From positions 310,001 through 374,000 of the forward strand of contig NZ_JYLH01000001.1 in NCBI RefSeq assembly GCF_001439685.1: DNA of 64,000 nt, read 5' to 3'. The stretch comes from Pseudomonas libanensis (lineage in GTDB: Bacteria; Pseudomonadota; Gammaproteobacteria; Pseudomonadales; Pseudomonadaceae). Shown in pieces: positions 51,393-60,019 of the stretch (positions are counted from its first letter, which is position 1; every line of letters begins with the position of its first letter). The position numbers were made by a program, and so were the translations under genes. The notes beneath the pieces were generated by a model, which had not been told where the DNA came from, did no database searches, and was given only the letters and a program-made list of their open reading frames with translations.

Positions 51393-52138
51393 GGGGCAGC
51401 ATTCTCCAAAGGTTTACGCGCTACGCAGTTGACCAGGGTTTCCTCGCGCTGGCCTGTCGGCGGCGCCTTGCGCAGGCCCCAGCGCTCCAGCAGGCCGAAG
51501 TCGCTGGAGCGGCTCCACCACAGGTAGGGGTACGAGACATTCTGCGAGTCAAATTCAAAACCCTGCTCACGGAGCATCTCTAGGTATTGCTCGGCGCTTT
51601 TCTGCACATGCATCGGGTGGCGGAACAGCCAGCGAATCACCCAGGTGTCGATATAGGCTTCGGTGGATTCGGCAAACAGCAGATAACCGCCCGGCTTGAG
51701 TACCCGATAAAACTCCTTGAGTGCGCGATGTTGTTCCACCAGGTGATGGAAGGTCTGGTGGCAGAACAGGATATCGACGCTGGCGTCCGGTACCTTCAGG
51801 GTGGCGCAGTCGCTGCCGATCAACTCGACAGCCATGCCCTGGCGCTCGGCTTCTTCGCGGCTCAGTTCGAGGCTGTGGGGGTCAGCATCCAGGCCGATCA
51901 GGCGTGAGGGCGCAAACACCTCCTGCAGCAACCGGAAGGATTTACCCTGGCCGCAACCGGCGTCGAGCAATACCGGCGCCACCGGCAGCGGCTCGCTGAA
52001 CAGGCTGCGCAGATCGTTGATCGCCACCCGCAAGACGTGATGCTGCCAGGTATGGCTGCGCAGAAACCAGAACCCGAACCTGGTTTCTTCGACGTAATTC
52101 TTGCTCAGGTAGTTTTTTCCAACGGCAGGACTGCTCAT
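51389..52138 (-). CDS. SAM-dependent methyltransferase, aryl polyene cluster
   Basis: Class I methyltransferase of 249 residues with motif I VLLDAGCGQGKSF and a methyltransferase-11-like core (DILFCHQTFHHLVEQ; YRVLKPGGYLLFAES). In known aryl polyenes the head ring carries one or two C-methyl groups, so ring methylation is the likely job. The N-terminal 50 residues (LSKNYVEETRFGFWFLRSHT) are outside the core fold. Overlaps the flavoprotein gene by four bases. Confidence 0.9.
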   Translation of the reverse strand: MSSPAVGKNYLSKNYVEETRFGFWFLRSHTWQHHVLRVAINDLRSLFSEPLPVAPVLLDAGCGQGKSFRLLQEVFAPSRLIGLDADPHSLELSREEAERQGMAVELIGSDCATLKVPDASVDILFCHQTFHHLVEQHRALKEFYRVLKPGGYLLFAESTEAYIDTWVIRWLFRHPMHVQKSAEQYLEMLREQGFEFDSQNVSYPYLWWSRSSDFGLLERWGLRKAPPTGQREETLVNCVARKPLENAAP

Positions 52139-53382
52139 ATCGTTTCACTCGCACAGATATCCGACAACATCCGCAACCGGCGTTTCGGCTCGCTGACAAA
52201 CGGGTTGCGCTCATCCCAGGCGTAGCCAGCCAGGATCGAGCTGATCATGCGGCGAATCTCCGGCGAACTGCCAGGATGGAAAATCACGTCCTGGAACGTG
52301 CCGGCATACCAGCCTTCGACGTAGCAACGGAAAGTGTCGACCCCACGTTTCAAGGGCTCGGCGAATTCGCTTTGCCAGTCGACGGTCTCGCCGTTGAGCT
52401 GACGGTGCAGCACCCCTGCGGCCATGCTCGCCGAACGCATGGCGATGGTCACGCCCGAAGAGAATACCGGGTCGAGGAATTCCGCTGCATTGCCCAGCAG
52501 CGCAAAGCCCGGGCCGTGCAAGGTTTTGACGTTGGCCGAGTAACCGCCGATGCTGCGCGCCGGAGTGTCCCATACGGCATTGCTGAGCACGCCGGACAGG
52601 CTTGGCGTTTCGTCGATGAAGCTGCGCAGGCAGGCGTCGAGGTCGCTGTCGCGGCCATCGAAATGCTCCTTGGCCGCAACCACGCCCACTGAGCAGCGGC
52701 CATTGCTGAACGGGATGGTCCAGAACCAGATATCGCGCTGGGTCGGATGGGTGGTGACGAGGATCTTGGTGCGATCAAAGCCTGGGTGTGCGATGTGGTC
52801 TTCGACGTGGGTGAACACGGCCTGGCGCAGCGGAAAGTTCGATGGCGCTTCAAGGTCCAGCAGACGCGGCAGCACGCGGCCATAGCCGCTGGCGTCGAGC
52901 ACGAACTTGGCCTTGATGTGGTACTCGCTGCCGTTCTGTCGGCGCACATGCAGGTAGCGGCACTCGCCGGAGAAATCCACGCCGACAATGGTTTGGCCAT
53001 AGCGGATGTCCACGCCTTGCAACGCCGCCTGATCAGCCAGCAATTTGTCGAACTCGCCGCGTTGGACCTGGTAGGTGGTGGGCTTGCCGTTGCTGAACGT
53101 ATCGCCAAAATCAAATGCACTGTAGCGCTCGCCCCAGGCGAAGGCCGCGCCGGTTTTTACCTGGAAACCCGCCGCTTGCACGGCGTCGAGCATGCCGGCT
53201 TCTTCGATAAAGTCGATGCAGTGCGACAGCAGGCTTTCGCCAATCGAGAAGCGCGGGAAATGCTCGCGCTCGATGATCAATACATCATGCCCTTTGCGCT
53301 TTAGCAGCGCGGCCGCGATAGCACCGGAAGGCCCGGCACCGATCACCACCACCTGGCGACGTTCCATTTCAACTATGGGCAC
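52135..53382 (-). CDS. Flavin-dependent oxidoreductase with halogenase motifs
   Basis: FAD protein of 415 residues. The GTG at 53380-53382 is chosen for its AAGGAG ribosome site five bases upstream; ATGs at 53415 and 53367 are alternatives. GAGPSG (15-20) binds FAD. WFWTIP (219-224) matches the WxWxIP signature of flavin-dependent halogenases, and Lys76 in FQVKTGAAFAWG aligns with the catalytic Lys of CmlS-type enzymes. It could halogenate the aryl ring, as in brominated xanthomonadins. A non-halogenating oxidoreductase of the same superfamily remains possible. Confidence 0.82.
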   Translation of the reverse strand: MPIVEMERRQVVVIGAGPSGAIAAALLKRKGHDVLIIEREHFPRFSIGESLLSHCIDFIEEAGMLDAVQAAGFQVKTGAAFAWGERYSAFDFGDTFSNGKPTTYQVQRGEFDKLLADQAALQGVDIRYGQTIVGVDFSGECRYLHVRRQNGSEYHIKAKFVLDASGYGRVLPRLLDLEAPSNFPLRQAVFTHVEDHIAHPGFDRTKILVTTHPTQRDIWFWTIPFSNGRCSVGVVAAKEHFDGRDSDLDACLRSFIDETPSLSGVLSNAVWDTPARSIGGYSANVKTLHGPGFALLGNAAEFLDPVFSSGVTIAMRSASMAAGVLHRQLNGETVDWQSEFAEPLKRGVDTFRCYVEGWYAGTFQDVIFHPGSSPEIRRMISSILAGYAWDERNPFVSEPKRRLRMLSDICASETI

Positions 53383-53415
53383 GAGGGCTCCTTGCCGCAT
53401 GGGCGATAATCGCAT

Positions 53416-55728
53416 TCATAAGGTGTGTTTCTGCTGCCCGGCCCAGGGCGCCAGCATAAAGCTGAACGCCAGGCCCAGGCTGACCGACAGGCCGAAATTA
53501 CTCACCGCCGGTGTACTGGAGACTGCCAGCAGGCCGAACGACAACCAAGTCGTCAGTGCTGCCAGCAGCGTCCCCAGCAGGCTGACGGCCGGACCGCCGA
53601 TCTGCTCGCGCATCAAAATCGCATAGTCAACGCTGATGGCCGTCACCAGCAACAGGCCAAACAGGCTGAACAGGGTCAGCGGCTGGCCCAGCCAACCGAG
53701 GCTGGCCAGGCTGCACAGCGCGGCCAGCAGCGGCAGGGCGACGATACGCAAGGCACCGCCAAAGCCAAAGGGTGCAATCAGCAACAGCACAATCAGCACG
53801 CAGGACATCAACTTCAATTCGGCGGCGCTGATTTGCGTGTCGGCAAACACCCGGTTCAAGTCGCCCAGGCGATCGACCAATTGCACGCCGGGCAAGTCCA
53901 GCGCCTGCACCCGCAGCAGCGCCGGGTTGTTCAAGCCTTGCAGGCTGACCATGGCCGCTACGCCGCCGTCGACCGGGCCGAGCCACAGCGTACGCCAGGG
54001 TTCGGCCAGCGGCCCTTGCAACGCGGCGTCGATGTCGGTGATGGGCAGCGCCTGCAACTGCGCGACTTCGGCTTGCAGCGCGCTGGCGGGTACACCCAGG
54101 TCCAGCAGCGGCTGCCAGTGTTGCGCCAGATTGTTCAGCGCGTCCCGCAATTGTTGCTGCTCCTCGGCAAGGCTCACTAGTTGATTGAGCGCCAGGTAAC
54201 CCTGGAGCTTGTCCATATTCACCAACTGATCCAAGCGTTTACCCAAGGCGGCTTGGCGTTCCAGCAACTGTTGCTGATTGTCGGCCCGCACCAGGAAAAA
54301 CTGGCTGGTGGGCTGGAACCCGGTGATGCGCGCTACGGCCTGGGCTTCCTGGAGCAATTGCGGCGGCGCGCCGATCCATTGGCGGATATCGTTCTTGCTG
54401 TTCAGTTGCCACAGGCCCCCGGCGCAGAACAACAGCACCCACACCAGCAGCACCGAACTGGGCACGTGCTTGATCAGTGCCGTACGCATTTGCCAAAGAC
54501 TGTCGGCGATGCGCAGCGGCCAGTGCGCCGGGCGCAGTTCCACACCCTTGAGCAACGCCGGCAACAGGCACACGGCGCACAAATAAGCACCAACCAGCCC
54601 GGCGGCGGAGAACACCGCGATCTGCGTCAGGGCCGGGAACGGCGTCCAGGCCAGCGCCAGGTAGCCGATGCAACTGGTCGCCAGGCTCAGGCTCAGCCCC
54701 GGCAGGGTCAGGCGCAAGGCCGGCCAACTGCGCCAAGGCTGCAGGCTCCAGCTTTTCGACAGGTAGTGCAGTGGGTAATCCACCGCCACGCCGATCAGGC
54801 TGGAACCCAGCACCAGAGTCATCACATGCATATGTCCGAAGAGCGCCACGCAGGCCACCGCGCCAAACAGCATGCCCACCAGCACCGGCACAAACGCCAG
54901 CAACACCCGCCAGCGTCGGAATGCCAGCAGCAGCAACAGCAGGATGCCGATGGTCGCACCGCCGCCGACCCAGGTGATTTCCCGGGTGGCCTGCCGTTGC
55001 CCGTTGGCGGCATAGAGCAAGCCGCTGGCGGCGAGCAGCTGCGCGCCTTGCTCGCCAGCTTGTGCGCGACTGGTCTGGAGCAGGTCCGCCACTTGCAGCG
55101 GCAATTGCATATCGAAGGCATTGCCGGTGGTGCGCGCCCGCAGCAGCACCCAGCTTTTGCCGTCGGCGTCGGCGATCAAGGCGCCGCTGCCGATATCCAG
55201 TTGCACCGAGCCGTGTTGCGGCTGACTGTTCTGGATGCGCCCGGTCAGGCCCAGCCAGTCGTCCTGGCTCGGCACCAGGCTGAAGCCGGTGAACGGGTCG
55301 AACAATGCTTGTACCCGCTGCTGGATAAAGGCGTCGGGTTGCTCGATCAACTGCTCGCGGTCCTTGGCCGAGAGCATCGACAAGCGTCCGCGCAGCAGTT
55401 GCTCGCGCAACGCCGGCAGGTCGGCTTGCAGGTTCCACTGCACTTTTTCAAACAAGCCGCTGGCCTGCCAGCGCTCGCCCAATTGTTGTGCCATGGCCAG
55501 CGCTTGCTGGCGGTCGGCATGCCCGACCAACACCAGCATTTCGCGGTTGAGCGGCTCCTGCATGCGCTGTTCGGCTTGCTGCTCAAGGGCGTTTGGCGTA
55601 CTGCCGGGCACCAGCTCCATCAGGTTGGCCGACAACGGCGCGCCATGGCGCCACTGCCAGCCGGCCAGGGCCAGTACGGCCACCAGCAGGATCAGGAACA
55701 GGCGCGGCAGCAGGCGCTCACTGGGCAA
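53416..55728 (-). CDS. MMPL/RND-family exporter, aryl polyene cluster
   Basis: Inner-membrane transporter of 770 residues with two repeats, each of one helix, a large periplasmic domain, and five further helices (about 240-415 and 620-765). The length and layout match MMPL lipid exporters rather than tripartite RND pumps, which are about 1,000 residues. It would lift the polyene lipid from the inner membrane. Its 5' end overlaps the LolA-like gene by 11 bases, which fits joint function in transport to the outer membrane. Confidence 0.92.
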   Translation of the reverse strand: MPSERLLPRLFLILLVAVLALAGWQWRHGAPLSANLMELVPGSTPNALEQQAEQRMQEPLNREMLVLVGHADRQQALAMAQQLGERWQASGLFEKVQWNLQADLPALREQLLRGRLSMLSAKDREQLIEQPDAFIQQRVQALFDPFTGFSLVPSQDDWLGLTGRIQNSQPQHGSVQLDIGSGALIADADGKSWVLLRARTTGNAFDMQLPLQVADLLQTSRAQAGEQGAQLLAASGLLYAANGQRQATREITWVGGGATIGILLLLLLAFRRWRVLLAFVPVLVGMLFGAVACVALFGHMHVMTLVLGSSLIGVAVDYPLHYLSKSWSLQPWRSWPALRLTLPGLSLSLATSCIGYLALAWTPFPALTQIAVFSAAGLVGAYLCAVCLLPALLKGVELRPAHWPLRIADSLWQMRTALIKHVPSSVLLVWVLLFCAGGLWQLNSKNDIRQWIGAPPQLLQEAQAVARITGFQPTSQFFLVRADNQQQLLERQAALGKRLDQLVNMDKLQGYLALNQLVSLAEEQQQLRDALNNLAQHWQPLLDLGVPASALQAEVAQLQALPITDIDAALQGPLAEPWRTLWLGPVDGGVAAMVSLQGLNNPALLRVQALDLPGVQLVDRLGDLNRVFADTQISAAELKLMSCVLIVLLLIAPFGFGGALRIVALPLLAALCSLASLGWLGQPLTLFSLFGLLLVTAISVDYAILMREQIGGPAVSLLGTLLAALTTWLSFGLLAVSSTPAVSNFGLSVSLGLAFSFMLAPWAGQQKHTL

Positions 55729-56413
55729 AGTCGTGTTGCTCCGCTTCGCTCAGGGGCTGGCTGGCCGTGCTGTCCTGCATGCGCAGCACGGTGCTGTCGC
55801 CCTGGGTTTCCAGCAGTTCGATGGTGTGCACCAGCTCGCCGCCGTCGATATCGATCCGGGTGAACACTTGCTTGAGCAGCAGCGAGCGTGGGATCAGGGT
55901 GAGCTTCCATTGCTGGGCCTGGCCTTGCAGTTGCAGTTCGAAGTCACGCTGCAAGCCGCTGCTGTCGCCCTGCAGCACCGCGAGGAACAAGCGATTCTGT
56001 TCGGCGCCGGCGCTCTTGTTCGGCAGCGGTTGCCAGCCATTGGCGTCACGCCGGGCAATGCCTTGGGCGTTGATGCGGTAGTCCTGTTGCAGTGGGGTGT
56101 TCAACAGCCACAGCAGGCCGTGGTCCTTGGCGAGCACGAAGGTGCCTTTGCTGACGAGCGGCTGGGGCAGGGCACGCAGGTGTTTTTCCTGGGTAAAGTT
56201 GCCGTGGATGACGGAGGGTTTGGCAAGCTGATCGCTCAGCTGTTGCAGGTCGAAAGCATTCGCCAGGTTGGGAATACACAACAACAGGATAAGCAGGAAC
56301 CCTGTAGGAGCGGGCTTGCCCGCGAAGGACGTTAACGATAACGCGGGTTGCCTGACACTCAGCAGGGCTCTCAGGATCTTCGCGGGCAAGCCCGCTCCCA
56401 CAGGGGTCAGCAT
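55718..56413 (-). CDS. LolA-like outer-membrane lipid carrier protein
   Basis: Periplasmic carrier of LolA type (LQQLSDQLAKPSVIHGNFTQ; LLWLLNTPLQQDYRI). The signal peptide core TGFLLILLLCIPNLANA and cut site are clear, but the start is unusual. The only ATG nearby (56413, overlapping the thioesterase stop) gives 231 residues, the first ~38 encoded by a REP doublet (VGAGLPAKI...FAGKPAPTG). Otherwise a non-ATG codon just after the REP would be used. The mature protein is secure; the first 40 residues are not. Confidence 0.8.
   Translation of the reverse strand: MLTPVGAGLPAKILRALLSVRQPALSLTSFAGKPAPTGFLLILLLCIPNLANAFDLQQLSDQLAKPSVIHGNFTQEKHLRALPQPLVSKGTFVLAKDHGLLWLLNTPLQQDYRINAQGIARRDANGWQPLPNKSAGAEQNRLFLAVLQGDSSGLQRDFELQLQGQAQQWKLTLIPRSLLLKQVFTRIDIDGGELVHTIELLETQGDSTVLRMQDSTASQPLSEAEQHDFAQ
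56301..56405. repeat. REP doublet at the 5' end of the LolA-like gene
   Basis: TGTAGGAGCGGGCTTGCCCGCGAAG and its inverted partner CTTCGCGGGCAAGCCCGCTCCCACAG flank a spacer of about 50 bases. It sits inside the dense aryl polyene operon, between the thioesterase stop and the LolA-like signal peptide, and stays open in the LolA-like frame. Confidence 0.92.
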
Positions 56414-56835
56414 TTCAGGGCCCTTTCGACGGCGTTGGTGAATATCTTGGGCGAGGCCAGTTGCATCTCGCGGCTGGCGATTTCCACCGCTACTTGCACG
56501 GTGCTCGCGCGGGTCAAACGCTCGCCGCTGGCCAGGTCGGTAATCAGGTAATTGACCTTCAAGCGGTTCTCCCATTCCACCAGGCTGGCGCGCACATTGA
56601 GGGTCTGGCCGAAGGTGGCGCCACGCACATAGCGTAGCTGCATGTCGATCACCGGCCAGGCGTAGCCGGACTCGAGCATGGCCGTGTAGTTATGGCCGAG
56701 CTTGTCCAGCAACGCACAGCGCGCCACTTCCAGATACTTCACGTAATGCCCGTGCCACACCACGTTCATGGTGTCGATATCGAAAAAAGGCACGAGGATT
56801 TCAGTGTCGCTGTGCAACACACCCTGACTACGCAT
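56407..56835 (-). CDS. 4HBT-family acyl-ACP/CoA thioesterase, ApeK-like
   Basis: Hotdog thioesterase of 142 residues with the YbgC/4HBT signature FFDIDTMNVVWHGHYVKYLE near the N-terminus, which holds the catalytic Asp. The chosen ATG at 56835 overlaps the end of the ammonia-lyase gene by eight bases; the longer open frame is the lyase in another frame. In characterised aryl polyene systems a thioesterase of this type frees stalled or finished chains from the ACP. Confidence 0.9.
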   Translation of the reverse strand: MRSQGVLHSDTEILVPFFDIDTMNVVWHGHYVKYLEVARCALLDKLGHNYTAMLESGYAWPVIDMQLRYVRGATFGQTLNVRASLVEWENRLKVNYLITDLASGERLTRASTVQVAVEIASREMQLASPKIFTNAVERALKC

Positions 56836-58369
56836 GCAGCCCCCAGTGTTGCTCGGCGATGCGTTGCAGGCACAGGCGCAGTTCGCCTTCCAGGGCGCGG
56901 TCTTCAATGACCGGCGGGAAGTCTTTGACGAGTTCGGCATGCATGGCGGCCAACGCTGGTGGCAGCGGCCGTGCATCCTCGGCCTGGGCGCGCAGCCACA
57001 CGCCCTGGTTGGCAGCGAGCAGGGTAGCGGCGGCGACCTGTTCGGTCAGCTCCAGCACACGGATGGCATCGCGGGCGGCGATGGTGCCCATGCTGACCTT
57101 GTCCTGGTTGTGGCACTCGGTAGAGCGCGAAAACACGCTGGCCGGCATAGTGTTTTTCAGCGCTTCGGCGGTCCAGGCGCTGGTGCCGATCTGCACGGCC
57201 TTGAAGCCGTGGTTGATCATCGCGCGGTCAGCCGGGGCGCCTGACAGGTTGCTCGGCAGGCCGTGGTTGTAGCGCACGTCCACCAGCAGGGCGAGTTGGC
57301 GGTCAAGCAGGTCGGCGACGTTGGCCACCAGGGTCTTAAGGCTGTCCATGGCAAAGGCGATATGCCCGCCGTAGAAATGCCCACCGTGCAGCACGCGCTC
57401 TGCTTCGGCGTCGATGATCGGGTTGTCGTTGGCACTGTTGAGCTCGATCTCGATAAATGAGCGCAGCCAATTCAGGCTGTCGGCCAGCACACCGAGCACG
57501 TGGGGGGCGCAACGCAAGGAGTAGCGATCCTGCAGGCGATGCAACGGTGCCGTCGGCGCATCGATCGCCAGGTCGTTGCGCAACCATGCTGCAACCTGCA
57601 TCTGCCCCGGGTGTGGCTTGGCGGCGAACAGGCGCTCGTCGAAGTGCTCCGGGTTGCCTTGCAGCGCCACCACATTCAGCGCGGTGATGCGCGTGGCCAG
57701 GTGCAGCAGGTAGTCGGCGCGGGCGAAGGCCAGGCAGGCCAGGCCGGTCATCACTGCCGTGCCGTTCATCAAGGCCAAGGCTTCCTTGGGGCGCAATACC
57801 AGCGGTTCCCAGCCCAGTTCGCGGTGCACATCGGCCGCCTGGCGGCGTTCGCCGCGCAGCAGCACTTCGCGTTCGCCGGACAAGGTCGCGGCCACGTAGG
57901 ACAACGGTGTCAGATCACCGCTGGCGCCTACCGAACCTTCTTCCGGGATCAGCGGTAGCACATCGTGTTCGAGGAAGGCGTGCAGGCGCTCCAGCAGTTC
58001 CACGCGCACCCCGGATACCCCGTGGCATAGCGACTGCAAGCGCGCCGCCAACACGGCGCGGGTGGCTTGGGCGTCAAGCAACTTGCCCAACCCGCAGCCG
58101 TGAAAGGTGTACAGGTGACGGGGCAGCGCCTCGACGTGTTCCAGCGGCACCGCCACCACGCAGGAGTCGCCGTAGCCGGTGGTCACGCCGTAGATCACGC
58201 CTTCCTTGTCCAGCAGCGAGTCGAGGAACTGCGCACCTTTGGCGATACGCTGGCGATAGGCAGCGTCATCCTGCAATTGCGTGGGCACCTGACGGTTGGC
58301 CAAGGCCAGCACGTCTTCGATGCGCAAAGGGCATTCGCCAAAGGTTACCGGCTCAAGATGCGTCGTCAT
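56828..58369 (-). CDS. Aromatic amino acid ammonia-lyase (MIO family)
   Basis: Histidine/phenylalanine/tyrosine ammonia-lyase family enzyme of 513 residues. The chosen ATG gives MTTHLEPVTFGE. Ala149-Ser150-Gly151 in GSVGASGDLTP form the MIO electrophile, and Tyr60 in YGVTTGYG is the catalytic base. The selectivity dipeptide aligns as Phe89-His90, neither the Ser-His of HAL nor the His-Leu of TAL. By context it supplies a cinnamoyl or coumaroyl starter for the polyene; it is not hutH, which needs hut neighbours. Confidence 0.88.
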   Translation of the reverse strand: MTTHLEPVTFGECPLRIEDVLALANRQVPTQLQDDAAYRQRIAKGAQFLDSLLDKEGVIYGVTTGYGDSCVVAVPLEHVEALPRHLYTFHGCGLGKLLDAQATRAVLAARLQSLCHGVSGVRVELLERLHAFLEHDVLPLIPEEGSVGASGDLTPLSYVAATLSGEREVLLRGERRQAADVHRELGWEPLVLRPKEALALMNGTAVMTGLACLAFARADYLLHLATRITALNVVALQGNPEHFDERLFAAKPHPGQMQVAAWLRNDLAIDAPTAPLHRLQDRYSLRCAPHVLGVLADSLNWLRSFIEIELNSANDNPIIDAEAERVLHGGHFYGGHIAFAMDSLKTLVANVADLLDRQLALLVDVRYNHGLPSNLSGAPADRAMINHGFKAVQIGTSAWTAEALKNTMPASVFSRSTECHNQDKVSMGTIAARDAIRVLELTEQVAAATLLAANQGVWLRAQAEDARPLPPALAAMHAELVKDFPPVIEDRALEGELRLCLQRIAEQHWGLHA

Positions 58370-59288
58370 CGGTCTTCCAGAAAGGGTAAAAGTTGAACCA
58401 TTGTTGGGGCGCTTGCAGGCAAAACTGGCCCAGGCGTGCGGCGTAGCGTGCAGCCCACTCGGCAATCACTTGCTCGCGGGTGCTGCGCTTCCATTCGATC
58501 AACGGCGCGAAAGGCTCGATGGTCAGGCGATAGCGGCCTTGGTGTTTGAGGCACATCAGCAGGTTCACCGGGCATTTGAGCAGGCCGGCCAGCAGCCACG
58601 GACCTTGGGGGAAGGCGGCGGCATGGCCGAGGAAATCCACGCGCACCGTGCGCCCGCCGTGCAGCGGTATGCGGTCGCCGGCAATTGCCAGCCACTCCCC
58701 TTCGTCCAGGCGCTGGCTGAGCAGCAGCATGGTGGCCGGGTCCAGCTCGCTGACCTGGATCAGGCGCAAATGGGTGGCGCCGGCTTCGCCCAACAGGCGG
58801 TTGAAACGCTCGGCGTGCTTGGTGTGCACCAGCACGTTCATGGTCACCTGCTCACCGATCTCCGCGAGGGCGCGGCATACTTCGAGGTTGCCCAGGTGTG
58901 CGCCCACCAGCATCTGCCCGCGTTCGCCACGCAGTTGCCCGCGCAATTGCGCCGGGTCGTCGATGTCGATCTGCTCCAGGCTTAGCTTGCCGTTCCACAC
59001 ATCGAGCTTGTCCAGCAGCGAATCGGCGAAGGCCATGAATTGGCCGAAGACTTTCCTGTGGGTGGGGCGTAGCTCATTGCGCCCACTCCATTCGGCCAGG
59101 CGCTGCTGGTAGTGCCAGGCGCTCTGGCGCGCAGTGCGGCCAAACAGGAAGAAGTAAAAAACGATGCTGTACAGCAACGGGCTCAACAAACGACGACCGA
59201 GGACTTTTGCGGCGACCGCGGTGAATTTCATCAGCCAGAAGCTGCCACGCTCCTCGCGGTCGGCCCAGTGCTTGGTGCTGTCGCTCAT
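58353..59288 (-). CDS. LpxL/HtrB-like lysophospholipid acyltransferase, aryl polyene cluster
   Basis: Acyltransferase of 311 residues related to lipid A late acyltransferases. The HX4E motif is in GAHLGNLEV, and a membrane helix lies near residues 35-55 (LSPLLYSIVFYFFLFGR). The ATG at 59288 gives MSDSTKHWADREERGSF; the frame upstream is a shadow of the glycosyltransferase. It probably esterifies the polyene to its lipid carrier. It overlaps the lyase gene by 17 bases and the glycosyltransferase by four. Confidence 0.88.
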   Translation of the reverse strand: MSDSTKHWADREERGSFWLMKFTAVAAKVLGRRLLSPLLYSIVFYFFLFGRTARQSAWHYQQRLAEWSGRNELRPTHRKVFGQFMAFADSLLDKLDVWNGKLSLEQIDIDDPAQLRGQLRGERGQMLVGAHLGNLEVCRALAEIGEQVTMNVLVHTKHAERFNRLLGEAGATHLRLIQVSELDPATMLLLSQRLDEGEWLAIAGDRIPLHGGRTVRVDFLGHAAAFPQGPWLLAGLLKCPVNLLMCLKHQGRYRLTIEPFAPLIEWKRSTREQVIAEWAARYAARLGQFCLQAPQQWFNFYPFWKTDDDAS

Positions 59289-60019
59289 GCCTGCCACCGT
59301 CGCCACAGGATCATCGGCGCACGTACCAACATGCCGACAAACAGCCGCGTGTGCATGGCGCTGATGCGAACGTTGTCGCGGAACAAGCGAAAGTGCGACA
59401 AACCGTCGGCCGGGTAGTGCACCTGGGTCGGTAGCCAGCGCATCGGTTGGTTGCGCCAGGCCAGACGCACCAGGATGTCCGAGTCGAAATCCATGTGCGT
59501 GCCGATGTAGGCCGAGTCCATCAAGGCCAGGGTCGGCGCCAGCGGGTACACACGAAAGCCGCACATCGAGTCGCGGATCTGCAACGACAGGGTGTTTATC
59601 CATACCCACACGTGGGTCAGGTAGCGCGCATACAAGCGGCCTTTGGGCACACTGTCGTCGTATTCGGGGTAGCCGCAGATGATCGCGTTGGGGTGCCGGC
59701 GGGAGGTGTCGATAAAGGTCTCGACTTCACGCAAGTCGTGCTGGCCGTCGGCATCCACTTGCAGGGCGTGGGTGTAGCCCAGGCGCGCCGCCTCCCGGAA
59801 ACCGGCCATGACCGCGCCGCCTTTGCCCTGGTTGCTGGGCAGGGTCAGCAGGGTGACGCTGCCCAGCGTCGCCAGTTGCGCCAGCACCGCTGCGCAGGCC
59901 GGGCTGCTGCCGTCGTCCACCAGCAGGCAGGGCAGGCCGCTGTCGAGCAGGCTGCGGACCACTGCGGGCACAGCGGCTTCGTGGTTGTAGACCGGGATCA
60001 GGGCGCAAGGGTTATGCAT
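59285..60019 (-). CDS. Family 2 glycosyltransferase, aryl polyene cluster
   Basis: GT2 enzyme of 244 residues with the start CALIPVYNHEAAVPAVVRSL and the DXD-type ALQVDADGQHD, similar to dolichyl-phosphate mannosyltransferase-like proteins. It likely adds a sugar to the lipid part that carries the polyene. Overlaps the ligase-dehydratase gene by eight bases and the acyltransferase by four. Confidence 0.9.
   Translation of the reverse strand: MHNPCALIPVYNHEAAVPAVVRSLLDSGLPCLLVDDGSSPACAAVLAQLATLGSVTLLTLPSNQGKGGAVMAGFREAARLGYTHALQVDADGQHDLREVETFIDTSRRHPNAIICGYPEYDDSVPKGRLYARYLTHVWVWINTLSLQIRDSMCGFRVYPLAPTLALMDSAYIGTHMDFDSDILVRLAWRNQPMRWLPTQVHYPADGLSHFRLFRDNVRISAMHTRLFVGMLVRAPMILWRRWQA

Noticed and set aside
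56828..58369. hutH, histidine ammonia-lyase of histidine breakdown
   Set aside because: No hutU, hutG, hutI or hut transporter is nearby, the gene is embedded in the polyene operon, and the selectivity dipeptide differs from Ser-His.
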